Assembly (NCBI GenBank): GCA_965215855.1
Contig: CBDCER010000002.1
Location: forward strand, 248,001 to 312,000
Length of the DNA stretch: 64,000 bases
Direction of reading: 5' to 3'
From: J027 sp965215855
GTDB lineage: Bacteria > Chloroflexota > Anaerolineae > Aggregatilineales > J027
Positions within the stretch are counted from its first letter, which is position 1; the number at the start of each line of letters is the position of its first letter. A program made the position numbers and the translations under genes. Under the pieces are notes generated by a model that worked only from the letters and a program-made list of their open reading frames with translations, was not told the DNA's origin and did no database searches. Of the stretch, positions 35,268 through 45,274 are shown piece after piece.

Positions 35268-37601
35268 TCAACGGTGATGTTCGTAGGCAATTTGGGCGTA
35301 GGTCTGCAAGTTGCGCTCGGCAGGAGGCAGTACGTAGCCAGTCTCTCGCAAGCGGCTGAGGCGTTTTCGGGCACTATTCAGAAGATGTACCGCTTCATCG
35401 TTGGGCGCAAACTCCACCGAGGCTTCGAGAAGCACTACCGCCTGCGTCAATTGGGAGGAATCAGCCAGCAACAAACGTCCCAAATCCAGCGTAACATGGG
35501 CCAGCGACACATCATCACCCGCAATCAATATCAGGTATAGCGCCTGACGATTATAGTGGATCGCCCAGTCATAATGACCTTCCGACTCGGCGACAAAAGC
35601 CAGATTCATCAACTGATAGCGTTCTTCTTCTACATCTTCAATTTCGCGAGCAATTTGCAGCGCCAACATGTGGCGTTGACCGGCTTCACGCCAGCGTCCC
35701 ATGCGCCCAAAAGCTGTGCCCAGATTGCCCAATGCCTGTCCTTGCAGGTCGCGGCGACCAGCCCGTTCAAACAGGGCAATGGACTGTGCCAGTTCAACCG
35801 TTGCGGACTCGTTTTCACCTTGATCGAGATAGATAGTAGCTTTTTTGCCAAGTGCCAGGCCAGTGGCAATCAAATCGTTCTCGGCTTCCAGTTGTTGACA
35901 GGCATCTTGATAAGCGGCTAATGCACCTTCTTGGTCTTCTAGGGCCAGTTTTGCATCGCCCATCAATACGAGCAACGCACCCTGTCGCTGGCGATCTGCA
36001 CTGGAGAGAACCATAGCCTGTGTCAATCGCTCTAAGGCCTGGGCTGGCTGGTCGACTTTGAGGAGTGTCTCTCCCAAGCTATGCAGTACCATCGCAAGGT
36101 TTTCCGAATCATCCATGCCCTGATAGTGCTGCGCAGCTTGCATGTAGAAGGGCAGGGCTTCGATAAAATGGCGGTGTTTGGTGTACCAATCACCCAATAT
36201 CGCCATTAAGCGAGCAGCAGTAATCCAATCACCGCGCCCCCGTGCAGCATCCAACGCCGCCTGTATCCCCTCGCGTGACATGGCCGACGGCGGTTGGGAA
36301 GTCATCATCGAAGGCTCATCGTCCGGCTGAGATGAATCAGAAGACGTTGGTAGCATGACGCGGGCAGTCTCGATGGGGTCGCCCGACATCATGCGCCCCA
36401 AACGGCTATAAAGGGCATGATAACCACGCGCATGGATAACGTTCTGTGTTCCATGACGCCCCAGAGATTTAAACATCATCTCCAACGTGTCAGTGTCATC
36501 TCCACTTTCGGCATGACGCGCCGCGCCCAGCACATGATCCATATCATGCGCCAAAAGATCAAATACGTCGTCGGAGGGCGTAGTGGTTTGTTGATCCAGA
36601 TAGCGCACGATACCCACTACGATACGTTGACGTGTAGCTTTTAATTGTTTGGTTCCCTTTAGACGACGGCGAGCGTAGATGCGTGCCAGATCATGAATAC
36701 GGTAGAGTGAAGCGTCATCTGGTAATGGGATTTCATCAATCAAGCCGCGCTGGGTCAACATCTGGAGTAAAGGCTGAAGGAACGATTCAGGAGCGGTCGT
36801 GATGGCAGACAAGAGCGGGAGACTGACACGATCTACGAATAAAGCACCCAAGAGCAAAAACAACCCCTGTGCAGTCGAATCTAGCAGCGAATGAGCCGCC
36901 GCAAATACACCCACAGCGCGATTTTGAGGCCCTGGGGGTGCTTCGGGCAGCAGGCTCGCCAGGTGCGTCGAATTGACCCCCGCATTGAGGCGCTGATGGG
37001 CTGCTACCGACAACGCTAATGGATGCCCTTCCACATAATTCAATAAAGGGGCCAACAACGCGGAACGGCGCTCCTCACCCAATTGACCACGCTGGCGATA
37101 GAGTTGCTCGGCATCGCGGATAGAAAGCGGAGATAATGCCATTTGTTCCCAGGGGCCATCGGCAGGGGTTGGGGCGTTGATGATGACCGGCAAGCCGGAT
37201 GGAGCGCAGTGCTGCAAAAACTGTGCAACAACTCCCGATGCTATCGGACCTTCAAAGACGACTAATGGCCGATTTTTGTCGAGCAAAGCCCGTGCCATCT
37301 CTAACTGCCCACCTAAATCATGGCTGGAGAGGGCAGTTACTTCATATGCTCGCACAACACGACTGCAAAGTGTCCAAATGTCGTCGTGGTATGCCACAAC
37401 CCATAACACACGCCCTGTTTCTGTAATGTAATCAGACGTTACACTGGCGGCCAGAGTACGTCGCCCCACACCAGGCGTTCCATGAACCCAGACAGAGCCA
37501 AACGCATTCAGAAGACCGCGCAGTTGATCAATCTCCGCATCACGCCCAATGAGATCGCTAAGAGCAGGAACGGGTAAATGGATCGGGTTATGGATGAGCA
37601 T
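35268..37601 (-). CDS. STAND-like NTPase/TPR protein with degenerate P-loop
   Basis: A 777-residue protein with the layout of STAND signalling ATPases: an NTPase-like module (~15-200), a winged-helix-like region (~230-330) and a C-terminal array of TPR repeats (~470-750, e.g. AMVLHSLGETLLKVDQPAQALERL). The P-loop reads GTPGVGRRT, so the Walker A Lys is Arg47 and the next position also Arg; the expected Walker B strand is LVVFEGP, without the usual Asp. ATP hydrolysis by the standard mechanism is therefore doubtful. Its start overlaps the stop of the Trm112-like gene by one base. Cellular role unknown. Confidence 0.72.
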   Translation of the reverse strand: MLIHNPIHLPVPALSDLIGRDAEIDQLRGLLNAFGSVWVHGTPGVGRRTLAASVTSDYITETGRVLWVVAYHDDIWTLCSRVVRAYEVTALSSHDLGGQLEMARALLDKNRPLVVFEGPIASGVVAQFLQHCAPSGLPVIINAPTPADGPWEQMALSPLSIRDAEQLYRQRGQLGEERRSALLAPLLNYVEGHPLALSVAAHQRLNAGVNSTHLASLLPEAPPGPQNRAVGVFAAAHSLLDSTAQGLFLLLGALFVDRVSLPLLSAITTAPESFLQPLLQMLTQRGLIDEIPLPDDASLYRIHDLARIYARRRLKGTKQLKATRQRIVVGIVRYLDQQTTTPSDDVFDLLAHDMDHVLGAARHAESGDDTDTLEMMFKSLGRHGTQNVIHARGYHALYSRLGRMMSGDPIETARVMLPTSSDSSQPDDEPSMMTSQPPSAMSREGIQAALDAARGRGDWITAARLMAILGDWYTKHRHFIEALPFYMQAAQHYQGMDDSENLAMVLHSLGETLLKVDQPAQALERLTQAMVLSSADRQRQGALLVLMGDAKLALEDQEGALAAYQDACQQLEAENDLIATGLALGKKATIYLDQGENESATVELAQSIALFERAGRRDLQGQALGNLGTAFGRMGRWREAGQRHMLALQIAREIEDVEEERYQLMNLAFVAESEGHYDWAIHYNRQALYLILIAGDDVSLAHVTLDLGRLLLADSSQLTQAVVLLEASVEFAPNDEAVHLLNSARKRLSRLRETGYVLPPAERNLQTYAQIAYEHHR

Positions 37602-37846
37602 TATTTATCGGGTGGTGGAACGGGCAAGTCCTCGTCGGCAGTCTCTTTCCATTTCTCGCCCTCCTCCGGCAACATGACCGGAATTCCGGCCCGTATCGGG
37701 TATTTGTAGCCAGATTCGTCGCAAATCAGCCAGGTGCCTTTGTAAAGACGCAGGCGTCCTGGGTCTTCTTTATCTTTATTCTGGACAGCTACGGGGCAGC
37801 GCAGTAGTTCGAGCATTTCTTCACTTACAGGGCTTTGGTCACTCAT
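37601..37846 (-). CDS. Trm112-like small protein
   Basis: An 81-residue protein of the Trm112/YcaR (UPF0434) type, with LLRCPVA, LRLYKGTWLICDESGYKYPIRAGIPVMLP and an acidic, Pro-rich tail. Eukaryotic Trm112 activates methyltransferases; bacterial roles are unclear. The usual second Cys pair is reduced, with one Cys in each half (LLRCP and LICDE). First gene of a two-gene operon with the STAND/TPR protein. Confidence 0.8.
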   Translation of the reverse strand: MSDQSPVSEEMLELLRCPVAVQNKDKEDPGRLRLYKGTWLICDESGYKYPIRAGIPVMLPEEGEKWKETADEDLPVPPPDK

Positions 37847-37884
37847 CTATCATCCTATCTTTTTAGCAGGGTGAATTCGCTGTT

Positions 37885-37914
37885 ATTCTACAACGAACTT
37901 TTGGGAGACGCCAA
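37885..37914 (-). promoter_or_regulatory. Possible promoter of the Trm112-like/TPR operon
   Basis: TTGGCG and TAGAAT on the minus strand with an 18-base spacer, 38 bases before the start at 37846. Confidence 0.4.
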
Positions 37915-37923
37915 AAAGACCGA

Positions 37924-37952
37924 TTGACAAAAAACTCTTCTTGCACTAGGTT
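37924..37952 (+). promoter_or_regulatory. Probable promoter of the receiver gene
   Basis: A perfect TTGACA and TAGGTT with a 17-base spacer, 43 bases before the ATG at 37996. Divergent from the promoter at 37885-37914. Confidence 0.55.
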
Positions 37953-37995
37953 AAGATTTCGTTAGATGAGAAAACATCATGCACGGAGCGCATCC

Positions 37996-38355
37996 ATGTC
38001 ACGTATCTTGATTGTGGAGGATAACCCTGACATCGCCTTGCTATATCAGCGGGCATTGTTTCAATATGAAAATGTGATCGCACCAAGCGCCGAAGAAGCG
38101 TTGCAGATGTTGGAAGATCAAACTTTTGGCCTCGTCATCCTTGATATGCACCTGCCCGCTCAATCGGGACTGACCGTATTGGAAACTATCCGCGCTACCC
38201 CTCACCTAAAAACCACTAAAGTATTTGCGATTTCTGCTGATGATCTAATGCGCGAAGCCTGCCGCTCGATTGGGATTGACGCCTGGATGACAAAACCCAT
38301 TGAAGTGGATGAGTTAATTGATAATACGCGTCAGTTATTAGACTCTCGTTCTTGA
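37996..38355 (+). CDS. Stand-alone response regulator receiver
   Basis: A 119-residue single receiver domain with no output module. Acidic pocket VEDN, phospho-acceptor Asp50 in LVILDMHLPA, the switch Ser in AISAD and Lys in MTKPIE are all present, so it should be phosphorylatable. The ATG at 37996 has GGAG upstream and yields a domain of normal length. It may relay phosphate between the orphan kinases seen in the window; partner unknown. Confidence 0.88.
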   Translation: MSRILIVEDNPDIALLYQRALFQYENVIAPSAEEALQMLEDQTFGLVILDMHLPAQSGLTVLETIRATPHLKTTKVFAISADDLMREACRSIGIDAWMTKPIEVDELIDNTRQLLDSRS

Positions 38356-38444
38356 ACCCATGCTGGACAATTCCCCTGCAATGTGTAAAATCAGCCATCG
38401 GTTTTGCTGCTTTTATCTCTAAGGCCGCATTTGGAGGACAACTA

Positions 38445-40850
38445 ATGATGAAAAATATCTGGCGAACAGCACTGACATTGGTGCTGTTGCTGATGGTCAG
38501 CACGCCTGCCTCGTTGTTGACAACTTATGCCCAGGATGACGATTCCAGCGATAGCGAAGTCGTCGTGGTGGGTTCCAACTACATCTATATGCAAGAGCTT
38601 TTTGACACCATCGTGAACGGCTATCAGGAATCTAGCGGTGATGAAACCAACTTCCGTATTGAAGCGGAAGGCCCGGATGCTGGTTTTCAGCAACTATGTG
38701 CGGGTTCCGCCGATATAGTCCTGGCAACGAGTCCCATAACCGACGAACAGATCCTGGCCTGTGACGAAGCCGGTATCAACTTCGTGGAAGTGGTTATGGC
38801 TGTTGAAGGCCTGGTGTTGGCGGCGAACGAAGACTCAGGTCTCACATGTCTGTCTATCGACACCCTGCCAACGATCTTTTTGGGAAGCGATGCGCCGACT
38901 TGGAATGAACTGGACCCCACCGCTAGTGAAGACGCTATCGCAGTGTATGGGCCAGCCGAGACCGACGCCGCTATGGTCATCTTACGGGGACTGTTAGGTG
39001 AACAAGGGTTTATTCCGAATTTTGAGATCTACGATGCCCCTGACACCGCTATTGAAGCGCTGCAAGCACCCGACAACAATGCGCTGGCATTCATGACATT
39101 GGAAACATGGGAAGGGATGGAAGATACAGGCAATGCACAGCTTGTATCATTGAACAGTCTGGACACCCCTGAATGCACCGCGCCGACCTCCGGTACTTTC
39201 AGTGCCGGCACCTACCCGGCCTCACGAATGATGATGTTCTACGTCAATGCCGCAAGTTTGAGTAAGCCTGCCGTCGAAGGACTGTTGCTCTTCGCACTCG
39301 GTGAAGGCGAAACTCCAGCGGAGGAACGCCCGGTGGCTGGTATCGTGACAGAAGTTGGCTTCACTATACCTTCGCAGGCAATTTATGACCGCGACCTAAA
39401 CAATGTGCGTGGCCCCAATGTCGGGCGCACATTCTCGCGTGGTGACTCGCCCGTGACGGTTAATACAGCGATTGAAGGCGAGGTTGCGATTGATGGTGCG
39501 AGCATGGCCGGCTATGCCACTAGCGAGATCTATGGAACGTTCAATCAAGAATTCGCTAACGTGCAAGTTGCTCGTAGCGCCTTTGGCGACGATACTGCTT
39601 GGACAGCGTTCTGTGCTGGTGAGGTGTCAGTCATTCAGGTCAGTCGTCCCCCTACAGATGGTGAAACTGAGGCGTGTGCGTCGAATGGTATTGACGCTTA
39701 CGAGGTTTTCCTGGGCGCACAAGCAGTTGTCTTTATGGTACAGGCCGACTCCGAATTGCCAATGTGCCTGACGTATGACGAAATCGGGCAAATTCTGGTG
39801 CAGGGTGTAGGCGAAATCCCGGAAATCGAAGCGGCCAGTGATGAAGACACTCCGGCTGCTGACGAAACAGAAGCTGGTGACGAGGACACTGCTGACGAAA
39901 CCAGCGATGATAGCGAAACTGAATCCGCTGGTGATGACGAAGACGCGACCGCTGATGAGACAGAGGCTAGTGACGAGGACGCTGCTGACGAAACCAGTGA
40001 TGAAACAGTGGATGAAAGCGCAAATGACGAGGATGCAACGGAAGCTGAAGGCGAGGAAACTGAAGCTGCGCCCTTTCCGTTGGACCCAACGCTGTTGCAG
40101 GGTCCAACGCGCTGGAACCAAATCAACCCAGAATGGCCTGATTTGCCATTATTGGTATTGGTCCCTTCTCTAAGCGCCCTGGAAACAGACATCGTCATGG
40201 GCGCTGCCGTACCGGGTGGATCACTGCGCCGTACTGATGCGCCAATCGTACAGGAAACGCCAGATAATACGGTTTTGAGCGATATAGATTACCGGTTGGG
40301 TGGCACTGCTAATTTCGATGGTGCAATCACCTATATGTTCTGGGATGATTATGCCGCCAGTGCTGGCCGAGATGCGGTGCACCTGATGGAAGTGGACGCC
40401 GGTGACGGCTGTGTGATGCCCGATGAAGACACAATTCTGGATAGCAGCTATCCGTTCGGTTTCTCCTCGCGGTTGGTGTTCTCGGAACAGGCGCTGGGCG
40501 ATCCATTGGTAGCGGCGCTGTTGTGGCACACCCATAGTCGGGCTGCGCTGGATGCAGTCGAGGCACTGGATTTGATTAGCTTTGATCGAGACATGTTGGA
40601 AACAGAGCGTGATAACCTGTTTGGCATGATTGAAGCAGCCCAGGCCGCCGCCGCTTCTGCCGCTGCCGCTGCCGAGGCAGAAGCGGAAGCTGAGACTGAA
40701 GACACGCAGGATAGTGATGAGACTGAGAGCAACGACGAAACATCGGAAGATGATGCTGAAGCCGGAACCGATGAAGACTCCAGCGAAGAGGACTCAGCCG
40801 AGACAGGTGATGAAACTGACGGTGACACGGCTGGTGATGATACCGAATAA
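38445..40850 (+). CDS. Secreted protein with two PstS-like binding domains and acidic inserts
   Basis: An 801-residue exported protein (signal peptide in the first ~30 residues). Two substrate-binding-protein-like halves follow, each with PstS-type features: VVVVGSNYIY, GFQQLCAGSADIVLATSP and PTWNELDP in the first; AFCAGEVSVIQVSRPP and TRWNQINPEWPDLPL in the second. The second half is interrupted by ~75 Asp/Glu/Thr-rich residues, and the C-terminus ends in another acidic tail. GGAGGA precedes the ATG at 38445; an earlier start would overlap the receiver gene and lose the signal peptide. No ABC permease is adjacent, so uptake is not assured. Confidence 0.72.
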   Translation: MMKNIWRTALTLVLLLMVSTPASLLTTYAQDDDSSDSEVVVVGSNYIYMQELFDTIVNGYQESSGDETNFRIEAEGPDAGFQQLCAGSADIVLATSPITDEQILACDEAGINFVEVVMAVEGLVLAANEDSGLTCLSIDTLPTIFLGSDAPTWNELDPTASEDAIAVYGPAETDAAMVILRGLLGEQGFIPNFEIYDAPDTAIEALQAPDNNALAFMTLETWEGMEDTGNAQLVSLNSLDTPECTAPTSGTFSAGTYPASRMMMFYVNAASLSKPAVEGLLLFALGEGETPAEERPVAGIVTEVGFTIPSQAIYDRDLNNVRGPNVGRTFSRGDSPVTVNTAIEGEVAIDGASMAGYATSEIYGTFNQEFANVQVARSAFGDDTAWTAFCAGEVSVIQVSRPPTDGETEACASNGIDAYEVFLGAQAVVFMVQADSELPMCLTYDEIGQILVQGVGEIPEIEAASDEDTPAADETEAGDEDTADETSDDSETESAGDDEDATADETEASDEDAADETSDETVDESANDEDATEAEGEETEAAPFPLDPTLLQGPTRWNQINPEWPDLPLLVLVPSLSALETDIVMGAAVPGGSLRRTDAPIVQETPDNTVLSDIDYRLGGTANFDGAITYMFWDDYAASAGRDAVHLMEVDAGDGCVMPDEDTILDSSYPFGFSSRLVFSEQALGDPLVAALLWHTHSRAALDAVEALDLISFDRDMLETERDNLFGMIEAAQAAAASAAAAAEAEAEAETEDTQDSDETESNDETSEDDAEAGTDEDSSEEDSAETGDETDGDTAGDDTE
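39858..40043 (+). repeat. 93-bp imperfect tandem repeat encoding acidic insert
   Basis: Two in-frame units beginning at 39858 and 39951 (31 residues each) encode ADETEAxDEDxADETSD-like sequence. They make up most of the insertion in the second binding domain. Confidence 0.65.
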
Positions 40851-40883
40851 TATCAGCCATTGATAAAGCACCATAACGCAAAG

Positions 40884-40915
40884 TGTCCGGAGCTAATTCC
40901 GGGCATTTTGTTTTT
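40884..40915 (+). terminator. Rho-independent terminator after the PstS-like gene
   Basis: Eight-pair stem (one G-U) around TGTCCGGA/TCCGGGCA with a 6-base loop, followed by TTTTGTTTTT. It faces the converging lipoprotein gene. Confidence 0.7.
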
Positions 40916-40918
40916 GGA

Positions 40919-41644
40919 TTATCGTTGCAGGCTGACTTCGGCGTGCAGCGTGCCGCGCAGGACTGAATTGGTACGAGCCGCCAGGTCTTCATCATAGGTA
41001 AGCGTTTGGTGGTTTTCTTCGACCCAGAACGTGTAATGTAAACTGCCGGTCTGGTATAGCAGAGGCCAGAGATAACTTCCTGTAACGTGGCGAGGTTGAG
41101 GGTTATTAGGGCATTCGACCTGGTATTCTTCAATCGCTTCATAGTCATCGGGGATGACCTCAATTTCGAGCAAAATACGCGCCCCATCGAACACCAGAGT
41201 CCCCTCAACGGCAAAACCGAATCCCGCGCCGACAGCCAACGGTGTCACCACGCATTGTTCATCGTAGGGAGAAGGCCAGAGTGTGCCACGTCCTGTGGCC
41301 CGGCCATCTTCAGCAATCTCAATGAGCGCCGTGCCCGAATAGACCCAGTGGTCTACCCGCAAATACAAACCACCGCCGGTGACTGCATAATGCAAATTGA
41401 GCGCCCATTCACTGGCGTAGCGCCAAACTGGAAAATTGAGCGTCGGCGTAAGCATAGGAGGCAGCGTGGGGGATGGCGTGCGTTGTATGATGCGCGTGGG
41501 GGGCCGCGCAGCTGTTGGGCTGGGAGTGGAGGGCACAATCACTGTATTCTGCTGTACCTGGTCATTGCTACCTTTGCAGGCAACAACGACCAGTATTGTG
41601 AAAAGGAGCAACGATAATTGCCAGAGGCGGAAGGTGGCCTTCAT
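40919..41644 (-). CDS. Lipoprotein of unknown function
   Basis: 241 residues with a lipoprotein signal ending in lipobox VVAC (Cys23), a Pro/Thr-rich stalk to about residue 70 and a beta-rich C-terminal domain. Starts 5 bases after the stop of the kinase-TPR gene, so they are probably co-transcribed. No catalytic motif found. Confidence 0.65.
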   Translation of the reverse strand: MKATFRLWQLSLLLFTILVVVACKGSNDQVQQNTVIVPSTPSPTAARPPTRIIQRTPSPTLPPMLTPTLNFPVWRYASEWALNLHYAVTGGGLYLRVDHWVYSGTALIEIAEDGRATGRGTLWPSPYDEQCVVTPLAVGAGFGFAVEGTLVFDGARILLEIEVIPDDYEAIEEYQVECPNNPQPRHVTGSYLWPLLYQTGSLHYTFWVEENHQTLTYDEDLAARTNSVLRGTLHAEVSLQR

Positions 41645-41649
41645 CTAGG

Positions 41650-44600
41650 CTATTCGGAAGCTGGGGCCGGCCCCAGTTCAATAATACGCTGGCGAATTTC
41701 GTCCTGCAGGACGGGATCATCGGTCATATTGCGTGCTTCCATCAAATCTGACCGGGCAGCCTCAGTCTCGCCCAATTCGATGTAGAATTCGGCACGTTCG
41801 ACATAGAAAACTAGGCGGTAGGGCACATGCTGATAATAGGCCAGAGCTTGGTCCGAATCGCCCATTGCACGATAGACACGAGCAATATCAACGTTTAACA
41901 CATGCCCAAAATGGTCATTCAAAAACGGATCATCGTATTGCCAGCTTTCGAGTTCTTCGAGACTCAGCAGACGTTCCAGAGCTGCCGGATATTCACCAGC
42001 ACGCGCCAGTAGCAAAGCATTGAGATAGATACCCTGTGGTAGGTCGGGTGTGGTTTCCAGCGCGCGTTCCACCCATTCCTGGGCTGTCCCGTTCTGACCA
42101 GCGGCATAGGCCACAAAAGCAAGGTCGGCAAGGTATCCTGCTTGATACGCCGGTTCGTCAAACGGCAGCTCGGCTTGATCGACAGCGACCTGATAGGCCA
42201 TATCCGGTTCACCATTGAACAAATAGGCCTGTGTCAAGCCAAGCACAGCTTCGGGAGAAGGGTCCATGTTTAATAGTTGCGTGAAATCTGCAATGGCAAT
42301 GTCGGGGCGATCCAGGTTCAGGGCATAATAGCCACGCTCAAAGAGTAAGTCCGCTGGATCAATGCCATAGCTATTAATTTCAATTTGCTGGAATATCTCC
42401 AGAGCAACCTCATATTCTTCCATTGCCCGCAGTACCCGCGCATAGGTCAACAGTACCCTGGAGACATCCGGGCCTAATTCGTAGGCACGTTCAGCGGCAG
42501 CCCGCATCTCCTCGTCCGCTTCGCGGGTGTAGTAATGCACCTCGGCCAGGGCCATATACCCAAAGGGGCTATCCGCGGCAGCATCAATGGCAGCCTGGGC
42601 AGTTTCCTGAGCTGTTGCTGGATCATCAAGCAGGAGATAGGCTTGTGCCTGGAGAGCGAATAAGATCGGCTCGTCTGGATAGGTTTCCAATCCCATTTCG
42701 GCAACGTAGATGGCCGTTTCCACTTCCCAATTGCGGATGAGCATGAAAACGGCGAGCTGTGTGATTTCCAAACTTTGATCGACCACTTCCTGAGCAATGG
42801 TATCACTGAGAGCGGAATCAAAATCACGGGTGATGAGAACCGCACGCCCGTAATCTGGCAAAGCTGTTAATGGCTCGCCCCGTTCAATGAACCATCGCGC
42901 ACGTTCCCAATAAGGCAAATACCACCCGGCGGCATTCTCAATGGCCTGGGTGAAATAAGCAGCAGTGCGCCCAATATTGCCCTGAGCGCGATTGATTTGT
43001 GCCAGATCCAAATGTAGCGAGTGGCCGTAGGTGATGTTGAGGTACGGCCAGCTATATTTCCAATCAGGTTGGTCGATCAGACGACGTAGAGTGGCGATAG
43101 CAGACGTGTATTCGCCGCGCCGCGCCGCGACCAGGGCTTGCACATAATAGCCATCTAGTTGGTCGCCATCGAATGCTAGGGCAACAGCAGCCCACTCCTC
43201 AGCCAGCGCATCTTCACCGGCGCGATAGGCAATATAGGCCGCTGCCGAATAGAAATCGGGATTATCCTCATAGTGTTGGATGCCTTCTGTGGCGAGGCTC
43301 AGGGCTTCTTCCGGTTGGTCGAGGAGGATATGAGCGCCCATCACGGCAAAGCGGGCCTCCGGACGGTCTTCAAATTCCAGGATGCGTTGATAATCGACCA
43401 GGGCATCGGCATAGCGTCCTAATTCCCAATAGGATTCAGCACGTCCAATGACAATAATGGGTTCAGGCGCACCGGCTTCCTCAGCGGAATTGAAGTATTG
43501 AATGGCTTCTTCATCCTGGCCGATATTCGATAAGGCACGGGCATAGTGGAGCAAGATACCCCATTGATCTGGAGCCAGTTCGAGCGCAGTTCCAGCAAAC
43601 TCGAAGGCACGCTCATAGTCGTAGTCCGGAGCGTTGAAGTAGTAGTTGGAAAGGGCCAGATAGCTCGCCGGATGATCGGGGTGCAAGTCGCGGGCAGCTT
43701 CAGCGTCTGCTAACGCCAAAACTGGATCACCGAGCGCCAGATTCAGGGAAGCACGTATATCAAGCAGAACAGGGTCATCAGGATAGTCCTCCAGCGCATC
43801 ATCAGCCAGCACCAGCGCCGCACCAGGACCTTGGGCTTGCCACATGGTAGTAATTTCATTGAGGCGAGCGATAATAGCTGGGTCATCATCAGGCGTGAAG
43901 CGTGTACCAGTTGCACCGCTGAAATCAGGAGTCTCGGAAGGTGGGGGAGCATCTGTCGCGGTCGGGCTGATCTCAGAAGGCGCAGGTTCATCCGTTGCGG
44001 GCAAACTGGTCTCGGTGGCAACCTGACCGGCTGATTCATCACGTGTTCCGCCCGATTCATCCTCATCGCCGCCACCTACCAATAACAAAACGCCGATGAT
44101 TGCCAGAATGACGATAGCAATGCCCCCCACCGCCAGCCAGGGAATGCGTCTGCGTTCAGCGGGCAATGGTGGAGGAGTGGGCACAGCCTCGGCGACGGTT
44201 GGAGCGATGTCACCAGAATGATCGCCGGCGAGGGTGGCTGCACCGGACATACCGGCACGAAAATCAGGGAGTGTCGAATCACTGGGGCGGGTTTCTACCA
44301 GATTCGCCAACGACTCACGGGATTTTCGCAACGCATCACGCAAATCACTGGCAGTTTGATAACGGGCAGCCGGGTCTTTAGAGAGGGCTTTGAGCAGGAC
44401 CAGTTCTACATGCTCAGGTAAATCGCGATTGAATTGGCGCAAAGAGGGCAGCGGCTCGTTGACATGCTTCATCACGACGGCAAAAGGAGTATCAGCATCG
44501 TATGGCACTGCTCCAGTGAGCATCTCGTAGAGCATGATGCCCATGCTGTAAATGTCGGCACGTTCGTCCACTTTTGCACCCTGAGCCGATTCGGGACTCA

Positions 44601-45138
44601 TGTAGGCTGGTGTGCCGATAAATGCACCACTGACTGTGATGCCGGATGCGCCCAAAATGCGGGCAATGCCGAAGTCGGTCAACACAGGATGGGTAAAGGT
44701 TTCATCGGTGAACATGACGTTGGCGGGTTTAATGTCACGGTGGATCATGCCATTTTCATGGGCATAGGCCAGTGCATCGGAAAGCTTTTCGGAGATTCGC
44801 ACCGCTTCTATGGCAGGCAAGGCCCCACGCTGAGAAATATAAGCTTTGAGCGTATCGCCCCGGATATATTCCATGACCATGTAGTACACATCGCCCTCTA
44901 CATCGAAGTCGATGACCTGAACGATGTGTGGATGACGAAGCTGGCCGACGCTCTGAGCTTCGCGCTTAAAGCGTTCAATGAAATCGTCCGATTCGGCCAG
45001 GTGGCCGTGCAATAGTTTGACAGCCACCAAACGATCCATACCGGGTTGATAGGCTTTATAAACATCGGCCATACCACCCCGCCCCAAACGGTCAATCAAT
45101 TCATATTTGCCAAATTTGCGCCCTGAAAAATCTGCCAT
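41650..45138 (-). CDS. Transmembrane Ser/Thr protein kinase with extracellular TPR array
   Basis: A 1162-residue PknB-like protein. The kinase domain (~10-275) has GRGGMADVYKAY, the VAVKLL lysine, HRDIKPANV with catalytic Asp135, LTDFGIARIL and an APE-like motif (AYMSPESAQGA). A single transmembrane helix (~325-347) is followed by a Thr/Pro/Ser-rich linker and then more than a dozen TPR-like repeats to the end. By topology the TPRs lie outside the cytoplasm and may sense or bind a ligand. The ATG at 45138 begins with MADFSGRKFGKYEL, the normal kinase opening. A much longer frame upstream overlaps the divergent gene and is rejected. Confidence 0.88.
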   Translation of the reverse strand: MADFSGRKFGKYELIDRLGRGGMADVYKAYQPGMDRLVAVKLLHGHLAESDDFIERFKREAQSVGQLRHPHIVQVIDFDVEGDVYYMVMEYIRGDTLKAYISQRGALPAIEAVRISEKLSDALAYAHENGMIHRDIKPANVMFTDETFTHPVLTDFGIARILGASGITVSGAFIGTPAYMSPESAQGAKVDERADIYSMGIMLYEMLTGAVPYDADTPFAVVMKHVNEPLPSLRQFNRDLPEHVELVLLKALSKDPAARYQTASDLRDALRKSRESLANLVETRPSDSTLPDFRAGMSGAATLAGDHSGDIAPTVAEAVPTPPPLPAERRRIPWLAVGGIAIVILAIIGVLLLVGGGDEDESGGTRDESAGQVATETSLPATDEPAPSEISPTATDAPPPSETPDFSGATGTRFTPDDDPAIIARLNEITTMWQAQGPGAALVLADDALEDYPDDPVLLDIRASLNLALGDPVLALADAEAARDLHPDHPASYLALSNYYFNAPDYDYERAFEFAGTALELAPDQWGILLHYARALSNIGQDEEAIQYFNSAEEAGAPEPIIVIGRAESYWELGRYADALVDYQRILEFEDRPEARFAVMGAHILLDQPEEALSLATEGIQHYEDNPDFYSAAAYIAYRAGEDALAEEWAAVALAFDGDQLDGYYVQALVAARRGEYTSAIATLRRLIDQPDWKYSWPYLNITYGHSLHLDLAQINRAQGNIGRTAAYFTQAIENAAGWYLPYWERARWFIERGEPLTALPDYGRAVLITRDFDSALSDTIAQEVVDQSLEITQLAVFMLIRNWEVETAIYVAEMGLETYPDEPILFALQAQAYLLLDDPATAQETAQAAIDAAADSPFGYMALAEVHYYTREADEEMRAAAERAYELGPDVSRVLLTYARVLRAMEEYEVALEIFQQIEINSYGIDPADLLFERGYYALNLDRPDIAIADFTQLLNMDPSPEAVLGLTQAYLFNGEPDMAYQVAVDQAELPFDEPAYQAGYLADLAFVAYAAGQNGTAQEWVERALETTPDLPQGIYLNALLLARAGEYPAALERLLSLEELESWQYDDPFLNDHFGHVLNVDIARVYRAMGDSDQALAYYQHVPYRLVFYVERAEFYIELGETEAARSDLMEARNMTDDPVLQDEIRQRIIELGPAPASE

Positions 45139-45274
45139 CTCAACTATCCCAATGTGGTAAGCTCGACACAGCTTGCTATTAGCCAGGATAGCACCAACCA
45201 AATTGTGCGACAAGCGCCCTGGTGGGTGTGATATAATGGGCGTCTGCCAGATATTGCATAGAATGGAGAACTCA

